Shown: positions 45,382 to 58,204, numbered from the stretch's first letter. The stretch is DNA of 64,000 bases from Gordius sp. MW1 (GCA_964036665.1 OZ038527.1:17940221-18004220); one strand, 5' to 3'. Notes: a model not told the origin generated them from the letters alone. Translations and numbers: made by a program.

Positions 45382-48300
45382 TTAAAAGTTATGGGGTAGC
45401 ACCTTTTGGGGGTAATGCTTGGCAGGTGCTCTTTTGATTTGAGGTATTTTGGGGACGCGGTTAACTTCGTCCAACACCTTGTAAATTCGCACCAACCAAT
45501 GTCCCGTGGTGTAAGCCTCTTCGAAGTATGTCAAATCAAAATTTTTATTCCCTATTTCGACGTCTCGCGTTCTATCGTAGCCGTAAGGCATCCTGTAATC
45601 GAACTATACGCAATCGGAGAAAAGTGAAAAAGAAATTATCGCATAACATACACAGTTAAATTACATGTTATTACGTTCGATTCACCCTAAATTACAACTT
45701 ATTTCAGGCAAATAGTATAATTAGTTACTGTTTAGAAAAAATTGCACATTAATCTTATATGCTGCCAATACGTTTTCTAAGCTTAAACAAGATTTAAAAA
45801 CATGTCCCAGTAAAGCATATTAGATGAGAGGTGCGCTTGCTAAACATAAAATGAATCATTGATTTTAGTTGACGGCACTTTAATAGCAATATAAAAATTG
45901 ACAAGGTACTTTATTTGTATTAAATACGGTTATTAACAATACGAAGTTAGCCACATTAATAAAGTCTAAGTTTAGGTAAGATGAAGCCAACTTAAGGATT
46001 ATGTAATTGAATAAAAGGTTGTATTAACAATTTTAGAATTAGTAATTATTTACCTTGAGTTTACCAAAATTGTAGTAAGACAGTTTGTACATAAGGCAAT
46101 TAAGAAGCGTGGGCGAGCCTTCGTTATCGACCCGAAATTCACCGTTTGCCGTGAAATAATCTTGCTCCTTATAATTTTGAGATGATGTAACAAATTAAAA
46201 TTTTTTTCGCAACCAAATTCACGATCTGCTTTTATAACGTATTTTTCTATAAATTTAATTGCCGACGCTTTAATGAATTTACATTGAAAACGTTGCTAAA
46301 TAAAAATTCGCATCATTTTCTAGCTAATTTATATAAGATTTTAGTATATATTCGACATTTAATAAATTATATGATAAAATATCAAAGGTGGAAAATATTC
46401 CACATTAGCAATTTAGATTTTTATATTCGACATTTTACTTTTGCCCATAAAAATATAATTCCAACAGTCGCTCAAAACGGCCATAGATTACAATAGCTAA
46501 AGTCTTTATATATTAGACTAAACTATCGGTCCCCAAAAAAACGTGGTTGAGTAATTATAAATTTGAAGATTGCAAACGTAGTTAGTTTGTTTGACTTTAG
46601 TAAATATAGTATTGTTCACAACACCTTAGCGAGTCGTTTAAATGCCTTAAACCTTAAAGTTGGACACATTTATGGCAAACTTCGCTGTCAAACCGAAGCT
46701 CTATCCAAACAGCTAATTAAAGTCAGTTTCACTATTTAAACTTATTTAATGTAAAAAAAACTTGGTTGGTTTTCTACAATCGTACCCCGCACCAAAAAGA
46801 TACATTTTAAATATCAAAATTTTCGCAAAACAAATAGAAAATCTAAAATATCAAAACGAACCCTGATATCTTTGGGGTGTTCACCCTCGGCTATTCGGAC
46901 CATCCAGAGGAATTTATTGATGTCGTCGCCGGAAAATCCAATGACCCCACCGAATATGACCAACACGTAATTGACTCCCAGCATTTTGGCGATGTCGTAA
47001 GCTGCTGATTCGTTGGAAGACATCGCTTTACCCACCTGAAACAAGGCGAAATATTGTTGTATAAAAACTAAAAGTGGTTTTTTGAATAGGATACTGCTCT
47101 TAAAATTTAGCCGTAGAAAGTTAAAGTCATTAACTTATGTTTTAAATGTTTGCCAACTATAATTTTTCAAATATGTTCCCGGCGGCGTTAGTATAGTACT
47201 GCTTTTCCAAAGCTACACGTTTTTCAGACTATTGTAATAACACACAAAAAAAATCTAGGATAGAAAGTGCCCTTTTAGACGACTTAAAAGAAGAGAAGAG
47301 AGATGATAAGCGTCAAATCCATGTTGTTAATAATATTAATGTGTTTTTCTATATCTTTATGTCTAAATATGAAGCCCCTAAGGTAAGTGGTATCACAAAA
47401 TTAAGCATGATATATCAGTTTATTAGCCAAATAAAAATGAATGAAAATTCATGAATAAAGGACTCACCGCAAGCAGAGGCGACAAAAAGTCTTAGGGGAA
47501 AAAATATTCAATGTTTCAACTCCCTTACTATTTACCATTATAGCTTATTACTAATTAAACATCTCAATACAACTTTATCACTTACTTAAATAAATTATAT
47601 AATATAATAAAAAAAAACTTTATCACTTGTATTATTTCCTTAAAGGTTTACTCTTTGTCTTCATTTTTATAAAATTTAACTTCATTTGATTGGAAATTTG
47701 GTTGGGCAATAAGATTATAGTTTAGATATATTGACCTCGGACCAGGGTCAGACAATTTAAAAATCGGCAACGGTCATCATTAATTTGCAAAGAATTATTT
47801 AGCCAATTTCACAATTACATAAAGTAACAACCTAGACAAGTTGCCAAAAGTAATTTATATATAAAGGTAATCAATGGGGCACATAACAAAAATGTAATCT
47901 GGGCTCAGGCGAGGTTGAAAAAATTAAAGCCAACCAGCGGTCATTAGCTAGTCTATTTGCGAAAGTAAAATAAAAATCTTTTAGAACAGCATAAGAATCC
48001 GTATAAGTTTCCACGGCGATTTTTGATAAAAAAGCCGAGTTGGACAGGACATGACAACCAAAAATGAGCCCAACCATTTGGAGCATATGGCATGAATGTG
48101 GAGGATATAAGCTTAAATTATTAATATATTAATGTCATCCTTTACCAAAGCAATGTGGCTATTGTTCCAGGTGTTATTGTCAACTAGGGTCGTTTTGTTG
48201 CCCATCCCAGCGATTTGGTATCCGTAATCCCACCAGGACATGACCGTGGCGTCGTCTGGGGTATTTTGGGAGAGCCAGTAATACGCTTCCCGAAAGTCGT

Positions 48301-51300
48301 CTATTATGTAGCGTTCCCTTCAATCCCAACAAAGATGTAATCGTATATAATACCATTCAGCATAATAAAGATATTTTTTGAGAGAATCTCAAATCTTACA
48401 TTAATTAGATTAAGTGTTATTAAACAAAAAGAGGACAAATACTTTGGCCGAATTTACAATTAAAGGACTTAAACTAAATTGATTTATTCTTCCGTCAGTA
48501 ACGAAGTCTTTTCTTTTATGGTTATTCTACACTTATGTTTTTCTTCAAGCTTTCTTTGAATTTTCATAGAGTATTTTACAATTTTTTAAATTTAGACATT
48601 TGCTGTATTTAAATAAAATATACATCTAATGCTTAGACATTGAACAAATAATTGTGTTAAATACATTAAATATTAAGCCTGCATAGACTAATGGATCAGG
48701 TGTATTTGAATTGCATTAAAAGGGGTGGCATTAAATTATAATTTAACATTATTAACAAAATCCGAGTTAAAATCTACATATTCAATTTTGATTGGGGTCT
48801 CATATATTCAAATTTATACTTAGAACGCTAAATTCACTTAAAACTTCTCTAATTTTTCCCACAATCAGCCGGATTCTTGTCCATAAAAGTACAAATGTTT
48901 AAACACCTAATCTCTAAAATATAATTCGAAAACTTCTATTTTATAGATGTGTTCATGGCTGATAATAAAAATTCCCATTTAAATCAAGATTTCGTCAGTC
49001 CCAAAAAGTTTTTCCCTAATCCTTCCAATGTTTAACATAAGCTTATAGACAGAGAATGGAAGCTCACAACCAAATAAGTTTAACAATTTTCAGGCTAGAG
49101 TCGTGCATTCAAATCGATTTGTCCTATTTATGTAAAATTGTATAAGTTGTGCCTCTACAGTCATCACAGTAAAAATAAGGAGCAAAATTATGAATTTGGG
49201 ATAAAAATGTACCCGTCGCTGCCGTAAGAGGCTAGAACGACGCTGGGGCTGGAGTAGGCGTTCGAAGTGACCCAGGTGGAGTGGACGGCAAACATGAGGA
49301 GTAAGAGAACTAGTACGAGTACGGTGAGGCCTTTAATATTGAGACCGAGGCTGTCGTCTTTGTCCGATTTCAAGAAACTCGGATTTATTTTGGGGATCTT
49401 GCCCGCCTACCACGCGAAATAGAATAAATACATTTTTGTAAAATTAACTTAATAGCTACTGAGAGAGAGATTTAAATTATATAAATTTTTAAAGTTCGTA
49501 GTTTTTTTAAATATTTGTCCTTACAAAAAACATTATAATTAGGGGGTAAAAACTTTAAAAAATTTATCGAATTTAGCATAATTCGCAAATTTATCGAGAA
49601 CCGATTTTTAACCTCTTATCACCCGCAACGCAAAGAGTAGTGTTTCAAATGCGTTCTAACTTTCAATGACATATTTAGTTTAAACATCCTCACAATTATA
49701 TATAGATGAGAGAAGGCTGACCAACAACGTGGAATTATTATAAAATGCTTATAAGTCGATAGGCGGGATGAGCAAAATTCCTCACCTTATCGTACAAATT
49801 GCGTTTAGAGGAGGGAGAGGTCGGAGAAGGGGCTTGGTGCCCCTTATGCCCCACCACAACTTTTTTCCCTTTGCCGCCATTCTTTTCTTCGGACGCATCC
49901 TCGCTCGAACTACTACTAGTAGCGGCGGGCTCGAGTTCTCGGTCGAGCGTAGTAGACTTGCCGGTCACTTTCATGAGATCCTCCGTTTCGTAGTCCTCGA
50001 GCGGAGCTAACAAAGAGCCAACGCCTCTTTTAGCCGCTGTAGTAGGAGCGTCTAGCGCTGGAGCAGCAGCCTCGTCCTTGAGGTATTGGTCGAAGAGCGT
50101 TGAAAAGGCCACGCTAGCGAGCACACAAATCACGGGGGTCAGCGTCAGCATCAAGCGCACCATGACGCCCGCGAAATAGACGGCGCTCATGGCGAACAGG
50201 ATAACTAAAAGCGTTTTTAGGTGTAAGCAAATTTAGTTTTTGTTATTTAATTATTTCCGGATAATAATTTTAAATTGGACATGGGCGTAGCCAAGGGGGG
50301 TGGGGGCGGCTGCCCCCCTCTAAATCCAAAAAATTGGTGAAATTTATTGAAATTATGGCTAAAATTTCGAAAAATTATCATCTTGCCCCCCCCCTAAATC
50401 ATTTTTGTCCCCCTCTAATTCCACTGCTGGCTACGCCCATGAAAATGGAACTGTAGCAATCCATCGATTTTAACTAGGTAAATTTGAGTTCGGCTAAAAA
50501 AAAATTCTGTACGTTAATTTTTGATTAAGCTATTCAACAATGAGGTGATTTAAATTTATCATTTTTTTCTTTGGTATCTATTAAAAGGGCGGTAGTGATT
50601 TTAGTTCAATCTAAAACTACCTGTTCTATAACAACAAGTTTTAAACAAAATAAAGACAAAATTTGAAGAAATTAGGTTTAAGAAGTCGAATAAACATATT
50701 TTTAAGAACGATTAATTCAATTTTAAAATGTTTAATAAAAGTACTTTCCATTAACTATTTGCCTGCCTAATAAATATTCATTCATTAAGCTCAACTAAAA
50801 CCTTTTCGTGTGTTAATTAAAAAAAACTCGGGCCTTCGGCCCTCGTGGGAAGGGGGAGAAGGGAAGGGAAGAGGGGAAGGGAAGGGAAGAGGGGAAGGGA
50901 AGGGGGGACGACTCATCTGTACTTCGTATAAATGTATCATATTTGCTATGCAATTTATGGGCGAGAATGCCTATAGGGGGGTATTAAATGCCTAATGATT
51001 AATTAATTATTTATACAAATTTTCCATTATAGGCAAAATGTAATATAGGCAAAATGTAATATAGGCAAGGGTTAGGGTTAGATTTAGTGTTTGCTTCTAG
51101 TTGCGTATTACATTAGTTTTTATGGCCTTTAGTGATTATGGGTCTAACAAACTTTATATTATAAAACAACACAATGTTAAGAATTTGCAGAATTGTTGGG
51201 AGAAATTTTTTGTTGAATTTGAACAATTTTTAATTAAAAAAATCAAAAATTTGGCCAATGGTCAGTTTTTCTCTATTGGTCAGTACCAACAGATACTCTA

Positions 51301-54300
51301 TAAGTCAATGATAGCCAAAAAAAACGGAAAAAAAAATTTTGATGCTCACATTGGCCAATGGTCATTTTTTTCCATTGGTCAGCAGCCAGCACACGATAAA
51401 AAACGATATAAATTCATAAGAGTAAAAAAAACGAAAAAAAATTTTCGAATCACATTTTGGCCAATGGTCATTTTTTCCATTGGTCAGCAGCCAGGACACG
51501 GTAAAAGTGGATATAAATTCATAATAGTCAAAAAAAAAAACGAAAAAAAAGTTTTCGAATCACATTTTGGCCAATGGTCATTTTATTCCATTGGTCAGCA
51601 GCCAGCGGACGGCCAAAAAGTCATAATAGCAATGGTAGTAACAGGAACAATCATAATAGTCAAAAAAAAAACGAAAAAAATAATTTCGATTCACATTTTG
51701 GCCAATGGTCATTTTTTCCATCGGTCAGGAGCCAGCGGACGGCCAAAAAGTCATAATAGCAATGGTAGTAACAGGAACAATCATAATAGTCAAAAAAAGC
51801 GAAAAAAATAATTTCGATTCACATTTTGGCCAATGGTCATTTTTTTCATTGGTCAGCAGCCAACGGACGGCCAAAAAGTCTTATTATCAATGATAGTAAC
51901 AAGAACAATCAGAAGAGTCAAAAAAAACTCCGGGATTCTAACCCAAAAACTAGTTAAATTGCATAGCAATTAGAAGTAAACAACTTTTATTTATGTTTAT
52001 TATATAACATTGGTCAGCAGCCAGCGGACGGCCAAAAAGTCATAATAGCAATGGTAGAAACAGGAACAATCATAATAATCAAAAAAAACGAAAAAAATAA
52101 TTTCGATTCACATTTTGGCCAATGGTCATTTTTTTCATTGGTCAGCAGCCAGCGGACGGCCAAAAATTCTTATTATCAATGATAGTAACAAGAACAATCA
52201 TAAGAGTCAAAAAAACTCCGGGATTCTAACCCCAAAACTAGTTAAATTGCATAGCAATTAAAAGTAAACAACTTTTATTTATGTTTATTATATAACTAGT
52301 TAAATTGCATAGCATTAAAAGTAAAGAACTTTTATCTATGTTTATTATATAACAAAAACTAGTTAAATTGCATAGCAATTAAAAGTAAACAACTTTTATT
52401 TATGTTTATTATATAACTAGTTAAATTGCATAGCAATTAAAAGTAAACAACTTTTATTTATGTTTATTATACAATAGATAATTTAACAAATCTTATATAT
52501 AACACACCGAGGGAGAGAGAGATGAGGGGTGGGGCACCTCTTATGCATGAGATAGAGATGAGGGGTGGGGCACCTCTTTCTCATGCATATAGAGCCCTGC
52601 ACGGGCCGTCCGAGGCCCGGCCCGAGTTCGGCCCGGCCCGACGGGCTTTCGGGCCGAACTCGGGCAGAATTGTATAAAACAATCGGGCCTCGGGCTCGGG
52701 TCGGGCCTCGGGCTCGGGTCGGGCCTCGGGCTCGGGTCGGGCCTCGGGCTCGGGTCGGGCCTGATGCGGCTGCCCGACCTGAGGCCCGAGCCCGGCCCGA
52801 ATTGAATTAAAGCAAATTAATCTTTTATAAAATAGGATTTAAATCAACTCAACTCAATATTAATAATTATCTTCGCGCAGCCTACATTATATAGCTTCTA
52901 AACTTCAGCTTATTTCCCTTGTCTAATATAATATAACTGACCTGAATTGGAAATCCTATTATATTTTATAGAATCATAGTAGCTGTTACAACTTTAGAAA
53001 TAAGAAAAGTAACTATTTCAAAAAGTTTTTTATTTGAAACTGTTAAAAATTTATTTTATAAAGTTAAATTTTTAGCTTTAAATGATTAGCTGAATAAACT
53101 CTAACGAGTGGAAACGGATTTTTTATTTCAAATTCATTCTAGTTGTAAATTAGGAGTAGGTGAAAAAAATTTCGGTAATATATTTTTTTAAAAATTTTAT
53201 TTAGAAAATCGGGTCGGGCTCGGGCTCGGGCCTAAAATAAAAAAGTCTTTCGGGCTCGGGCCGGGCTCGGGCAAAATAAAAATTGAGAAGTCGGGCTCGG
53301 GCCGGGCTCGGGCCGAAGAAATTTCATTTTGCAGGGCTCTACATGCATAGCAATTAAAAAGCGATAACCTAATATACCCAATGCAAATAGATAGGGAGGA
53401 CAACGGACAACGGACGGACAACGGACAACCAAAAACGAGCCCATAAATTGCATAGCAATTAATTCATTTTACAGCCTCGCCTCTCCAAATATATGTTTGC
53501 TTTAATCAAAACTAAGTAACACGCTATAAATCAGGCTTTTTTTTAGTAAATATTTATTTTTTAACGATGCTTGATTATTGTTCTAAAAAAGAGAAAAGGG
53601 TAAATAAGGTTGTTATGAAGGGAAGAAAGCGTGAAGCAAAAACGTAATCGATAAAACGGTTTGATGAGCCTCGTAGTTCTTGCAACAACGTAAAATAACC
53701 TCTACCTGTATTATCCTCAACCTTACACATCATTGGGTATCACATGCGCCCTATAAATCATCGTATGATTGAGCCACTGTAATTTCACAGGGCCAAACAC
53801 AAAATTCTCCCCTATATATAAAATCCTGAAAATTACACGTAAAAAGCAGGGGTCCCGAACCCGAACCCGGTAAAACCCGATATTTTACAGAACCCGAACA
53901 CAAACCCGAATCCATTTTTAAAAATACCTTTAAAACCCAAACCCGAACCTGATGAATACAAATAAGGGTTCGGGTTTTTAATTTAAAAATATATTGTGAA
54001 TTGAATATCTCAGTTTTCTCTATCATGACAATTTAACGAAAACCATAAGATTGTAATTTCAATATTTTTATGTTTCCACCATTTTTCATTCATTAATACT
54101 AATTATCTCAAGAATTATTTGTAAGTATTATATATATAATTGATATGATATAATTTCTTGAACCCGAACCTGTACCCGAACCCAATTCCTTAAACCCAAA
54201 CACGAACCCGATTTCAAAATTTATGCCAAACCCGAACACGAACCCGATTTTATTTTGGGCGGGTTCAAACCCCTGGTAAAAAGTAAACGTAACGCCCAGC

Positions 54301-56968
54301 CCAAACTAAACATGAAGAGATTATGAAACGCTAATTCACTTTCGACGCAATATTAAATGCCTCAAACTAAATCGCCAAGTTACTTTGAGGTCGTGTAAAA
54401 AGGTCTGAAAAAAGAGCTTATTTATGTAGCGGGGGACGCTAGACTAATGCAATAGACTATAGAACAGCTGATATCTAGGGGGGGGGGGGGCGGCTGCCCC
54501 CCTCTAAATCCAAAAATTTGTTTAAATTTATTAAAATTATGGCTAAAATTTCAAAAATGTTCATTTTGCCCCTCCTAGATCATTATTGCCCCGCTCTAAC
54601 CCCAATCCAGGCTACGCCCATGATTGTATCATTAGTTTATGTAGGGGGGGGGGGGGGGGGCTTACTAAAAACGCGTTCGTCGGTGAGCTTCTTGAACACG
54701 AACCAGAGGCCGGCTGGGAAAATGCATAGGAGGACGTGATTGTCGAAGAAGAAGGAACACCACGTGGTGGGTTGATGCTCGGACACGCTAACTATGATGG
54801 GGATGTGTATCTTGGCGTAACCCGTATCCCACAACGAATAAAAACGACCGCTCCATGGGGCTATGTAACCTGAACCCGCCCCCACCAAAAATTAGTTTAA
54901 GGCATATAATGAATGATATAATATAAGATTTATTTTAGGTGTGAAGGGGGGGGGCAAATATTACTGTTCATAATACTTCCCTACCCAGATTCAAAAGGAT
55001 AAATTTAAATGCTGACGTATAAATCACGATTTTAAGAATATCCGACCCTGAATGAAAGAAATCTTTGCCGGATGGTATAGATTGTGAATTTATATTAATT
55101 TTAAATTCGATAAATTAAAGATGCAAAATACATTAAATTAATTTGCAGACTCAAAGGTAATTTTATTCCCCATTAATGACAAATATTAACCAAATGGAGA
55201 TAGTCAAAACTATTTCCAAAACGGGGATATAAATGGACTTAGAGGGCATGTGTTCACAATCAAATTGTGCACCTAATAATTTTTGTCCTCATTTCGGCGC
55301 CATGTTTATAACAGGAGCGTAGCTGTGCAAAGGCATAAAATGACAACTCCCTCTTGCCCCATCAGGCCAATTTTTTATACTCCTTAAATCTTTATTTTAC
55401 TTATTGCCAACTCCCTTTAAGTTTTGGTTAAGCCCATGTTAAGAAACAAAATTAACTTTAGGTCAATCTTCCAGAAAAAAAAGAAAAAACTAATAAATTT
55501 CCGAATCTAAAATATATTTTATGGTAATATATAATAAACAACATAGGAATTTTTTAAGATAAATTTTAACATGATACTGTGTATATACCGAGGTAGGTTA
55601 GGATGACAACGTTGGCAAAAACTGAGGCAGCACCCACAATAACGGATGTTGTAAATAGTTTTTTAAACAAATTTTTGGGTATAAATATCCTTAGATATTG
55701 CACAAAGTTGTATATATTCAGCAACACAAAAACACCTAACACATTTTGGTTATAACTTTTAATAATTCATAATATACCTGCTGCTGCCATGTGTTCACTA
55801 GTCCGCAATGGTTGAAAACCAACAAATGGTACCTCCATAGAAAGTATCAAACCAACAATGTAAAAAGTTGTATAAGCTATAAATCATTTACTTTTTTAAA
55901 ACATAAAATCACATACCTGTATACAATTTGACATTGTATCTTCCCATCACCAACAAAACAAACACGTGTAAGGGGATTAAATTTATTATATAAACATATC
56001 CACCCCAAGCTGACACCTATAAGATACTAAATGACTTGTTTATCTTTCTAAATTTACCATGTAAAAGTATGAGAGTGCAGTTAGGATTGACCAAGAGACT
56101 GAACCACTTTTCATAGATTTTATCTAAAGTTTTATTTTAAAATTATGTTGATAAAATTTATACTTACCCATAAATAATATGTAAACATTAAGGCAAATAT
56201 AGCTATTCCTTCATTGTCATAACTACCAGCCACAGATCTACTTATGTAGCCAGGAACTAAAAAAATATTTTATAAACTTGAAATATACTTAAACAATGAA
56301 TACCTATGGCTATGAAGCATGCAGCTAACAATCCTGCCCCAGGTGTCCACAATTCTTTTGTTAATAGATATGTAGCAATGGCAGTTAACCCACTATAAAA
56401 AAATGTAAGCGTATTTTAACAAATAACTAAGATATAAATGTAAAAAACAAAATATTATTGAATTATGGCAATAATTTTGTTAATTCTTTGAATTAATTTA
56501 AATGGTGAATACCTAAAAACTGGTGCAAGAAAAACACACACATCTTGAATATGCACGGGAATGTGTAAAAAGTGCAAAATATAATGTATTGCCCCAGATG
56601 TAATCATAAGGCCTGGATAAACCTTAAAAAATATTTTATTTCTCTAAAACTAATATTAATATACAGTTCCACCAACGATCCGGCCCAATGGATACCATGC
56701 TCTTTCATCAAACCAATTCAAAAAATTGTAAAACCCATTCTCCACCATATATTTTGTAGCACGATAATTAAACCTGATATAAAATGTAAAATTTATTAAT
56801 GATAAATTACCAAGGATCAAATTCATGAATAATGCTTTCGAAACGAATGACAGCAAAAAGCCGAGAACTAAATCCAACGATCCATGCTAGAAGCAATACC
56901 ACAAAGGTAATTAAACTGAGCCATGCTTGAGGAGTAGAGATTGCGGTTTTAATGCTAAAACTTGACAT
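45382..56968 (-). CDS. STT3B: STT3B-type catalytic subunit of oligosaccharyltransferase, 16 exons
   Basis: Minus-strand exons 56811-56968, 56665-56773, 56513-56622, 56304-56392, 56168-56256, 56058-56123, 55917-56016, 55778-55876, 55589-55735, 54666-54869, 49786-50204, 49213-49406, 48146-48317, 46862-47035, 46054-46167 and 45382-45603 join in frame to 821 codons plus stop, near the human length. The ER enzyme transfers the glycan from dolichol to Asn in N-x-S/T sites. Catalytic landmarks: EFDPWFNY (49-56), SYDNEG (167-172), SVSE (350-353), WWDYG (623-627), DNNTWNN (641-647) and DxxKxxxM (690-697). About a dozen membrane helices precede the luminal domain. An acidic/Ser/Lys insert in exon 11 is characteristic of STT3B rather than STT3A. 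The exon holding the ATG is preceded by a good acceptor near 57005, so a further 5' exon (leader or longer N-terminus) is possible. Confidence 0.95.
47735..48085 (-). repeat. ~350-bp dispersed repeat in STT3B intron 13
   Basis: This segment corresponds, in the other orientation, to 60530-60870. Shared blocks are GCAACGGTCATCAT, CAAGTTGCCAAAAG, GCCAACCAGCGGTC and TTGGACAGGACA, ending in GAGCCCA. It gives a reading frame ([19 protein letters not shown]) in both copies, which is a property of the repeat. Confidence 0.75.
50280..50441. mobile_element. hAT-type MITE, GGGCGTAGCC family, in STT3B intron 10
   Basis: Begins CATGGGCGTAGCCAAGG and ends TGGCTACGCCCATG. Flanks AAATTGGA and AAAATGGA differ at one base. 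Confidence 0.85.
50822..50995. repeat. Left-end fragment of the composite repeat with CGGGCCTTCGGCCCTCG hairpin
   Basis: The palindromic GGGCCTTCGGCCC, purine-rich GGGAAGAGGGGAAGG runs, GACGACTCATCTGTAC and TTGCTATGCAATTTATGG follow in the same order as 61335-61500. Confidence 0.8.
51250..52480. repeat. Hairpin minisatellite plus ~60-bp ATTGCATAGCAAT tandem repeat, STT3B intron 10
   Basis: Seven hairpin-minisatellite units (51250-51925) end in a minus-strand B-box-like motif. A second short array follows (52000-52205). After that come four tandem units of CTAGTTAAATTGCATAGCAA followed by TTAAAAGTAAACAAC and TTTATTTATGTTTATTATA (52238-52480). Both classes of unit carry their own short hairpin. 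Confidence 0.88.
52590..53341. mobile_element. 752-bp hAT-type non-autonomous element with GGGCTC-rich arms and perfect target duplication
   Basis: TAGAGCCCTGCA at the left end is inverted exactly at the right end (53330-53341). The octamer CATGCATA flanks both sides (52582-52589 and 53342-53349). Just inside each end are tandem CGGGCTCGGGTCGGGCCT (left, 52686-52760) and CGGGCTCGGGCCGGGCTCGG (right, 53213-53320) arrays, separated by 400 bp of AT-rich DNA with no ORF. TAGAG termini and an 8-bp duplication indicate hAT. It lies in STT3B intron 10. Confidence 0.9.
53847..54275. mobile_element. 429-bp hAT-type non-autonomous element with CCCGAAC-rich arms and perfect target duplication
   Basis: Starts CAGGGGTCCCGAACCCG and ends CGGGTTCAAACCCCTG. 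GTAAAAAG flanks both sides (53839-53846 and 54276-54283). ACCCGAAC-type words are clustered at both ends, with an inverted GGGTTCGGGTTTTT near 53967. No ORF. CAGGGG termini with an octamer duplication fit hAT. It lies in STT3B intron 10. Confidence 0.9.
54478..54622. mobile_element. Truncated GGGCGTAGCC-family MITE
   Basis: CGGCTGCCCCCCTCTAAATC and the right end AGGCTACGCCCATG are intact; the left terminus is replaced by a G-run. It lies about 45 bp from STT3B exon 10. Confidence 0.7.
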
Positions 56969-57239
56969 TTCTAATGCATTGGATAGGATGATTTGAATGC
57001 CACGCTGTTTTAAAAAAATATGATCAGAAAATTAAATGTTAATCGATTCAAGCTTATATTTAAATAATATTTATAATTTATGTATACATCTAATATCTTT
57101 TAATTTATAGAGCATGTACTACTGAAATAACATAGTTTGGAAGGATAAACTTTGCTCAGGTGGAAATAGCAAAAAACCTAGGAAGGGATAGGGTATACAC
57201 CAAATATGAATTGATCAAAATTTAAGTGTAATGGAACCT

Positions 57240-58140
57240 ATGCTCTTCCCTTTTACGTAACCAATATTTTCAAGCTATAAAGGACTGTTGGCTGTATGAT
57301 GAACCTATAGAGTGCACCTTTTAGTCTTCTTAGGATGTTTTGGCGCACAGAACGCCTGTTAGGTCTTTCCATTTGAGCCATCCGGAATTTCCCTGGATTT
57401 TTTTTCCATTCCAATGTCCGCTTGAAGTATTGATCCTAGATATTTGAAGGAATCCACGCTTGTGAGTTTTTAATAGCCTTAAGTAAGGGGTGCACATAGC
57501 TGATTTTTATCTGATTCAAACTTTATCTTCATGTATTCTGTTTTCTTTTGATTTACCCTGAGACCACTTTCTTCTAATGCATTTACCCAATTATTAACAG
57601 TATTAGCCAATTCTTGTTCACTTTTGGCACAGTGGATTATATGGTCTACAAAGATCATTGCCCAAGAATCCTTTGTAATAACATCCATTAGCATTATGAA
57701 TAGGAAGGGACTAATAGCTTAACCTTGGTAGACTCTAGTGTTAATGACAAAACCCTTTGTAGTCCCCACCGTTGTTCTAACGTATGTTCTGTTTACCTTA
57801 TACATATCTTTATTGCTCTGACGTATAATTCTGGCACATTGTTTTCTTTAAGATCCACACTAAAGTCCGAGGGACTTTTTCAAGCACTTTTTCTAGATCG
57901 GTGAAACGCATGTGCAAATCCTCCTCCCTTTTTCAAACCCGTTCCATTAATCGTCTAACATTGTTCTGGACATCGTAGACCTCTCAGAATTGGTTGTCTC
58001 TAATTTTAACTAAACTCCAAAGCCGTTTTTCAATCACTTTTTCCCACACCTTGAAAGTATGACTTATAAGCTTTGTAGTTGTTAAAATCCTAAATATCCC
58101 CTTTCATCTTGTATATCGGTAACATATAGCTATCCCTCCA
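57240..58140 (-). pseudogene. Non-LTR retrotransposon reverse-transcriptase fragment
   Basis: In shifting minus-strand frames the region reads YVRAIKDMYKVNRTYVRTTV, AISPFLFIMLMDVITKDSWA, MIFVDHIIHCAKSEQELANT, ALEESGLRVNQKKTEYMKIK, DSFKYLGSILQADI and LKGALYRFIIQPTVLY. This is the palm and thumb order of LINE reverse transcriptases. The usual catalytic F/YADD reads FVDH, and stops break the frame, so it is inactive. The most open part is 57479-57694. Confidence 0.8.
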
Positions 58141-58204
58141 CTCGTTAAGCATTTCACCTACACATATTAAAATCTAACAATATTTGTAATGTGCTTTTGA
58201 AGCC

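Noticed and set aside
47871-48086. Conserved peptide [18 protein letters not shown] here and at 60519-60722
   Set aside because: Both are copies of one dispersed repeat; no start, splice or domain support.
51061-51090. Telomere-like GGGTTAGGGTTAG
   Set aside because: Only two units; not evidence of a telomere or interstitial telomeric array.
52565-52810. Arg/Gly/Pro-rich [15 protein letters not shown]
   Set aside because: Translation of the GGGCTC array inside the hAT-type element.
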